A DNA stretch of 64,000 bases, taken from NCBI RefSeq assembly GCF_042676245.1, contig NZ_JBHTKA010000008.1, positions 124,001 to 188,000 of the forward strand, given 5' to 3'. A program made the translations under genes and the position numbers. How positions within the stretch are numbered: position 1 is the stretch's first letter; every line of letters begins with the position of its first letter. Shown piece after piece: positions 59,650 to 64,000 of the stretch. The notes under the pieces are model-generated. The model searched no databases. It worked only from the letters and a program-made list of their open reading frames with translations, and was not told the DNA's origin. Source of the stretch: Ohtaekwangia kribbensis. Lineage in GTDB: Bacteria > Bacteroidota > Bacteroidia > Cytophagales > Cyclobacteriaceae.

Positions 59650-59760
59650 CTGTTGAAATAGTTGCTGGCTACAAGCTTCTAGATTGAGAGCCGTTATGAA
59701 ACGTTTCCACGTAGTAGCTACAAAAAATTAATGGCTTAGCTTATACCTATAAAAAGCAAA

Positions 59761-59785
59761 GAACCCTGAGCAACGCTCAGGGTTC
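59761..59785. terminator. Terminator between the CarboxypepD protein and the aminotransferase
   Basis: gaaccctgag (59761-59770) and ctcagggttc (59776-59785) form a 10-bp stem with a 5-base loop. T-rich sequence on both strands (tttatat; tttgcttttta) supports use from both sides. Confidence 0.85.
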
Positions 59786-59801
59786 TTTATATACTTAGTT
59801 C

Positions 59802-60998
59802 TTACTTCAGCGTTGCCAACGTCTCCTTCAGTCTCTTCAGTGCCTCGCGCAGATCGCTTTCTGAAGCTGCGTATGAAAGTCTTATGCAGGCTTCATCTCC
59901 GAACGCCCCGCCTGGGACTAGTGAAACGTGTGCTTTCTCTAGCAGGAACAGGCAAAGATCATCTCCGTTCTTGATTGTTCTTGTTCCGTCTGATTTTCCG
60001 TAGAATGAGCTTACGTCCGGGAAGAAATAGAAGGCGCCTTCCGGATAGTTTGCCTTTACGCCTGGAATTTCTTTCAACAGGTTATATACTATATCTCTGC
60101 GCTTGCGGTATTCCTCCACCATTTTAGTAGTAGGTGCTATATCGCCTGTTACAGCGGCCAGTGCAGCGCGTTGTGCTATGGAGCAGTTGGCGGATGTAAT
60201 TTGTCCTTGTACTTTATTGCAACCATCAGCAATCCATTTTGGTGCTGCTATATATCCAACTCTCCAGCCGGTCATGGCATAACCTTTTGCAAAACCGTTT
60301 ACTGTGATGGTACGTTCAAACATTCCGGGGAATGATGCTATGCTTACCTGCTCGCCTGTAAAGTTGATGTGCTCATATATTTCATCAGCGATGATCAACA
60401 GGTTCGGGTGCTTCAATACAACATCCGCTATATCCTGAAGTTCTTTGCGTGAGAATACAGAACCGGTAGGGTTGCATGGCGATGAGAAGATCACTGCTTT
60501 TGTCTTGGGAGTAATGGCAGCTTCCAGTTGCTTCGCAGTAACTTTGAAATCATTTTCTATACCGCCTTTTATAATTACCGGGGTTGCTTCCGTGAGGCGA
60601 ACCAATGCATCGTAACTTACCCAGTATGGCGAGAATACAATTACTTCGTCACCCGGGTTCAGCAACGCAAGCATAGCATTTGCTATAGATTGCTTCGCTC
60701 CGTTTGATACAACTATATTTTCGGCTTTATAGGGAACATTGTTTTCTTTCTGATACTTGGCAGCCAGGGCTTCGCGCAAGTCCTGGTAGCCGGCTACCGG
60801 AGGGTATGCAAAATACTTTCCATCATCAATCGCTTTCTTGGCAGCCTCACAAATGTGTTGAGGAGTTTTGAAATCAGGCTCACCAAGGCTAAGACCTATA
60901 ACATCTATACCTTTCATTTTAAACTCACGAGCCTTCGCGGCCATTGCAAGGGTTGCAGATTCTTCAATCGCGTTGATTCGGTTGGAAAGTGTACTCAT
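59802..60998 (-). CDS. aspC: Aspartate aminotransferase, class I/II
   Basis: 398 residues from ATG 60998; an in-frame TTG upstream (61025) is rejected. PLP fold type I: MKGIDVIGLSLGEPDFKTP, VVSNGAKQSIANAMLALLNP, SPCNPTGSVFSRKELQD, and SFPGMFERTITVNGFAKGYAMTGWRVGYIA in two parts, with the PLP lysine in NGFAKGYAMTG. Catalyses transamination of aspartate and 2-oxoglutarate; other substrates (prephenate, aromatic) are possible in this subgroup. Transcribed alone. Confidence 0.92.
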   Translation of the reverse strand: MSTLSNRINAIEESATLAMAAKAREFKMKGIDVIGLSLGEPDFKTPQHICEAAKKAIDDGKYFAYPPVAGYQDLREALAAKYQKENNVPYKAENIVVSNGAKQSIANAMLALLNPGDEVIVFSPYWVSYDALVRLTEATPVIIKGGIENDFKVTAKQLEAAITPKTKAVIFSSPCNPTGSVFSRKELQDIADVVLKHPNLLIIADEIYEHINFTGEQVSIASFPGMFERTITVNGFAKGYAMTGWRVGYIAAPKWIADGCNKVQGQITSANCSIAQRAALAAVTGDIAPTTKMVEEYRKRRDIVYNLLKEIPGVKANYPEGAFYFFPDVSSFYGKSDGTRTIKNGDDLCLFLLEKAHVSLVPGGAFGDEACIRLSYAASESDLREALKRLKETLATLK

Positions 60999-61137
60999 AA
61001 TTTTGTTTGTAAAAAAAGCGAGCAAAGAAAGGCATTATCGCTTTAAGTTGGAAGATTTGCCCACAGATTTGAAGATTTCATATTTCAGACTATACTTCTG
61101 TGTCTGAATTTTTAAAAATTGAAATCAGCAATTGGTA

Positions 61138-61746
61138 TTAATTGAAAAGCGTACGGCCCGTTATACTTCTACCTAACGTTATTTCGTCTGCATATTCCAG
61201 ATCCCCGCCTACGGGTACACCACGCGCAATAACACTTACTTTAACCGCGATCTCGCGAATGCGCTTGTTTATATAGAAGGCCGTGGTATCGCCTTCCATG
61301 GTGGGGCTCAGTGCCAGAATTACTTCTTTAATCTCGGCTTGTCCGTTGGTTAAACGATTTACAAGCGACTCTATTTTCAGATCCGCAGGTCCTACACCAT
61401 TTACCGGAGAGATAACTCCACCCAGCACATGATACACCCCGTTGAACTGCGCTGTGTTTTCAATCGCCATCACATCCTTTACATCCTCCACAATGCATAC
61501 TATACTTCGGTCGCGTCTGTGGCTCGAGCATATAGAGCACATCTCGGCATCGCATATAGTATGGCAAACTTTGCAGAACTTGATGTTTGCACGAAGTTTA
61601 TTCAGAGCATCCGTTAACGCATAGGTATTTTCATCCTTCGCTTTGATGAGGTGCAGCACCAAACGCAAAGCAGTCTTCTTACCGATACCGGGAAGTTTCG
61701 CGATTTGATTTACAGCTTCTTCAATAAGTTTGGAAGGATACTCCAC
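61138..61746 (-). CDS. recR: Recombination protein RecR
   Basis: 202 residues. RecF-pathway recombination mediator that binds DNA with RecO. N-terminal helix-hairpin-helix (IAKLPGIGKKTALRLVLHL), zinc finger with four cysteines (FCKVCHTICDAEMCSICSS), Toprim domain (SIVCIVEDVKDVMAIE and HVLGGVISPVNGVGPADL). The start is GTG at 61746: the codon before GAGTATCC is gtg. An imperfect box AATCTTTG is 12-20 bases upstream of the start. Confidence 0.95.
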   Translation of the reverse strand: MEYPSKLIEEAVNQIAKLPGIGKKTALRLVLHLIKAKDENTYALTDALNKLRANIKFCKVCHTICDAEMCSICSSHRRDRSIVCIVEDVKDVMAIENTAQFNGVYHVLGGVISPVNGVGPADLKIESLVNRLTNGQAEIKEVILALSPTMEGDTTAFYINKRIREIAVKVSVIARGVPVGGDLEYADEITLGRSITGRTLFN

Positions 61747-61801
61747 GGTAAACGCAACAAAGATTTAAGGTATAAAATTTCAGACAGGCAAGACTACGCG
61801 A

Positions 61802-62089
61802 TTACAGAATGCGGGCATCAATACCCACCTCACAGATCGCCTCACGCATAGGACGCAGAAAATCAAACGTTCCTTTTTTCACAGCGCACTTACCTTTATA
61901 GTGAATGATGAGTGTGCATTGTTCCGCTTGTTCAGGGGTATGCTTGCAAACGCGAATCAACGTTTCGATTACATGATCAAATGTATTAACGTCATCGTTG
62001 AAAACTACCAGATCCATCTGATCGATCGTCTCCACCGCTTCCAGCACATCCACATCGGTCAATACTTCTTCCTGATACATGGGTTTCAT
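61802..62089 (-). CDS. clpS: ATP-dependent Clp protease adaptor ClpS
   Basis: 95 residues. Delivers N-degron substrates to ClpAP. MDLVVFNDDVNTFDHVIETL is the substrate-binding N-D-x-x-N/T motif, followed by TLIIHYKGKCAVKKGTFDFL. ATG 62089 is preferred over longer upstream frames since a promoter box lies 4 bases before it. The first 25 residues (before MDLVVF) are acidic and unstructured, as in other ClpS. No clpA is in the window. Confidence 0.92.
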   Translation of the reverse strand: MKPMYQEEVLTDVDVLEAVETIDQMDLVVFNDDVNTFDHVIETLIRVCKHTPEQAEQCTLIIHYKGKCAVKKGTFDFLRPMREAICEVGIDARIL

Positions 62090-62093
62090 AATA

Positions 62094-62101
62094 CAAAAAT
62101 A
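62094..62101 (-). promoter_or_regulatory. -7 box directly before clpS
   Basis: On the minus strand TATTTTTG fits TAnnTTTG and ends 4 bases before the ATG at 62089, implying a leaderless or nearly leaderless mRNA. Confidence 0.55.
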
Positions 62102-62180
62102 CGTTGCGAAACGGTCTCGTTCAAGATCGATTTGGATTTGATCCGATTTCCTGATTCTTTGCGCTGCAAACTTCATAAAC

Positions 62181-63641
62181 ATGACTCCCACACTGGTTGC
62201 CATTATCATGATTGTCTATTTTGGTGCGTTGATATTCATCTCCGTGATCACATCGCGCGGGGCCGACACCAATACATTTTTTACCGCCAACCGCCAGTCG
62301 CCCTGGTACCTGGTGGCTTTCGGTATGATCGGCTCATCGCTTTCAGGTGTAACATTCATTTCGGTTCCCGGCAATGTTGGCAAAATCGGCTTCGGTTATT
62401 TTCAAGTCGTGCTCGGCTACCTGGTAGGTTACTGGTTAATCATCGGTATACTCATGCCGTTGTACTATCGACTCAACCTGATATCCATATATACTTACCT
62501 CGAACAACGTTTTAATTTCTGGACCTATAAAACCGGTGCGTTCTTTTTCCTGGTGTCGCGTACTATTGGTTCATCGCTCCGCTTGTTCCTGGCGGCAACT
62601 GTATTGCAATTATTTTTATTTGATGCGTGGAACGTTCCCTTCTTTGTTACGGTAGCAACAACAATCCTCCTCATCTGGATATATACTTTCAAAGGCGGAG
62701 TTAAAACCATTGTGTGGACGGACTCCTTCCAGACTATATTTCTGATCTCGGCCGTGTGCATTGCTGTTTGGCAAATAGCCAGTCAGTTGGGTATGTCATT
62801 TGGCGAGATGGTGAGTACGATAAGATCGAGCGAGTACTCGAAGATGTTTTATTTCGATGATCCCAATTCCACGCAATTCTTCTGGAAACAATTCTTAGGG
62901 GGAGCGTTCATCACGCTTACTATGACCGGGATGGACCAGGAGATCATGCAGAAAAATCTCACTTGTAAAAACCTGGGCGAAGCTCAGAAAAACATGTTCT
63001 GGTTCAGCTTGCTGCTGGTGGTTGTAAACCTGTTGTTCATTACACTCGGTGCGTTGCTATATATGTATAGCTCCAAGAATAATATACCACTGCCTGCAGC
63101 GTCAGATGAGTTGTTCCCGCGACTCGCCATCAATGAACTCGGCCTGGCCGTTGGTGTCTTCTTCTTACTCGGTATAACAGCATCGTCATACGCCAGTGCA
63201 GACTCTGCCCTCGCAGGACTCACCACTTCATTTTGCATCGACTTCCTGAATTTCAAAGACAAGCCTGAAGCCGTAAAGCGCAGACAAAAATTTATGGTGC
63301 ACTTAGGGTTCTCGTTCCTGTTTCTCATCATCATTCTGGTGTTTAAAGAAATCAACAAGCGCTCGGTCATCGATGCCGTGCTGAACATAGCCGGCTATAC
63401 CTACGGACCTTTATTGGGACTATTCGCGTTCGGCTTATTTACCAAGCTGCAGGTGCGCGACAAGCTCGTACCCATTGTTTGCGTGCTTTCTCCGGCAATT
63501 TCTTACCTGCTCAGTCTCAATTCTGAAAAACTCTTCGGAGGCTATAAAATCGGGTTGGAAATTTTGTTGATCAACGGCATGATCACATTTCTTGGCTTGT
63601 GGCTCATTTCGAGAAAAGACCACGCACACGTGAAGATTTAA
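62181..63641 (+). CDS. Sodium:solute symporter (SSS family)
   Basis: 486 residues with about 13 helices. Na+-coupled uptake of a small solute (the family covers sugars, proline, pantothenate, sialic acid). NRQSPWYLVAFGMIGSSLSGVTF is helix 2 of the family, followed by GYLVGYWLIIGILMPLYYR, TMTGMDQEIMQKNLTCKNLG, and DSALAGLTTSFCIDFL with the sodium-site region. Members in Bacteroidota are often next to sugar-catabolism genes, but none is adjacent. It is divergent from clpS by 91 bases. Confidence 0.9.
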   Translation: MTPTLVAIIMIVYFGALIFISVITSRGADTNTFFTANRQSPWYLVAFGMIGSSLSGVTFISVPGNVGKIGFGYFQVVLGYLVGYWLIIGILMPLYYRLNLISIYTYLEQRFNFWTYKTGAFFFLVSRTIGSSLRLFLAATVLQLFLFDAWNVPFFVTVATTILLIWIYTFKGGVKTIVWTDSFQTIFLISAVCIAVWQIASQLGMSFGEMVSTIRSSEYSKMFYFDDPNSTQFFWKQFLGGAFITLTMTGMDQEIMQKNLTCKNLGEAQKNMFWFSLLLVVVNLLFITLGALLYMYSSKNNIPLPAASDELFPRLAINELGLAVGVFFLLGITASSYASADSALAGLTTSFCIDFLNFKDKPEAVKRRQKFMVHLGFSFLFLIIILVFKEINKRSVIDAVLNIAGYTYGPLLGLFAFGLFTKLQVRDKLVPIVCVLSPAISYLLSLNSEKLFGGYKIGLEILLINGMITFLGLWLISRKDHAHVKI

Positions 63642-63772
63642 GGTTTGCGTGTAGCCACGGGGTTAGTTGCAGAAGCTATAAAAAGGAAAAGGCCACCTCT
63701 CGTCTGAAGCAGCCTAGACCCGATTAAAACCAACCCCACTATATTTTTACAGGTGCATCATCGGTAGATGCA

Positions 63773-64000
63773 TCACTTGTGTTTGCTTGTGTATTGATAT
63801 TCCTGTACTTCGTTTCCCTTGGTGAGTCGTATCACATAGGTACCCCGTTGTACGCTGCCAAAATCGATGATCATCTTACGCTTTTGCATATTATGCGAAG
63901 TGATCAGTTCACCATTGGCATGGAAAACTTCAACCTTTGCTCCCTTAAATTTCTTATGAGCTTTCAGCACGAAAAGATCTTTGTGCTTGTAAGCAGGTAC
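63773..64000 (-). CDS. Small secreted protein (5' end beyond the window), T9SS-like C-terminal region
   Basis: 75 residues visible, open to the window edge. It reads VPAYKHKDLFVLKAHKKFKG, then AKVEVFHANGELITSHNM, then IDFGSVQRGTYVIRLTKGNE ending QEYQYTSKHK. The beta-strand pattern with GTYVIRLTKGN resembles the end of a T9SS type A sorting domain (G-x-Y-x-hydrophobic-x-h near the C-terminus), so the full protein is probably a short secreted one of about 110 residues. A GTG at 63968-63970 might look like a start but the frame continues upstream. Function unknown. Confidence 0.5.
   Translation of the reverse strand, partial: VPAYKHKDLFVLKAHKKFKGAKVEVFHANGELITSHNMQKRKMIIDFGSVQRGTYVIRLTKGNEVQEYQYTSKHK

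Overview
The window looks like chromosomal DNA from a member of the Bacteroidota, most likely a Cytophagales-type soil or aquatic bacterium. The lineage call rests on several signs. Bacteroidota promoters (TAnnTTTG, once with TTG 19 bases upstream) sit in front of many genes, and Shine-Dalgarno sequences are scarce. Families largely confined to this phylum are present (DUF6048, DUF6452, DUF4230, DUF6922). The AccD protein lacks its zinc ribbon, S16 carries a long tail, there are two LytS/LytTR pairs and two long FtsX-type permeases without an ATPase, and a small secreted protein with a T9SS-like C-terminus lies at the right edge. No rRNA, tRNA, CRISPR array, transposase or integrase was seen.

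Layout. 1-4.4 kb: ornithine aminotransferase (5' end cut off), rlmB, and a malic enzyme fused to a phosphotransacetylase-like domain. 4.4-11.6 kb: a minus-strand four-gene cassette encoding a CHAP-like amidase with a peptidoglycan-binding domain, a conserved three-helix membrane protein, an M19-type dipeptidase, and a 1299-residue membrane protein. The last has Cache-like outer domains and a degenerate cytoplasmic P-loop module. This cassette is the best candidate for an undescribed system. 12-18 kb: a secreted EEP-family hydrolase, a BamA/TamA-like barrel, and a Cache-HAMP-GAF sensor transcribed with a porin. 18-24.4 kb: an FtsX permease, a 56-residue FeoB-associated protein, a radical SAM/SPASM enzyme, a DUF4105 protein and a histidine kinase.

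24.4-31.4 kb is the 2-oxoglutarate dehydrogenase operon: sucA, odhB, a DUF6452 lipoprotein, a DUF6048 barrel, lpdA. Two envelope genes lie between E2 and E3. Upstream of it is a gene-poor gap with an unassigned minus-strand terminator. 31.8-36.9 kb: a small HTH regulator, the rpsP-rimM-trmD-rplS cluster, class I aldolase and accD. 37-45.5 kb: a second FtsX permease, a probable Tat-exported amine-oxidase-like lipoprotein, a NadR-type kinase overlapping an MFS transporter, a DUF2721 protein and a LytS/LytTR pair.

45.5-46.5 kb holds the decayed remains of a DUF6922 plus AbiEii/AbiGii toxin-antitoxin-like pair. 46.5-64 kb: hemH, a GNAT-like protein with a PAS kinase, a frameshifted YdeI/DUF1905 gene, a STAS-like protein, a second small HTH regulator, purN, a thioesterase, DUF456, a VOC-LbH-DUF4230 operon, the second LytS/LytTR operon, a CarboxypepD_reg-like protein, an aspartate aminotransferase, recR, clpS and a sodium:solute symporter. 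Most of the window is housekeeping metabolism and envelope signalling. The unusual parts are the 4.4-11.6 kb cassette, the 31.5 kb gap, the pseudogenised toxin-antitoxin pair, and a recurrent arrangement of promoter boxes only 4-6 bases before the start codon, which suggests leaderless mRNAs.
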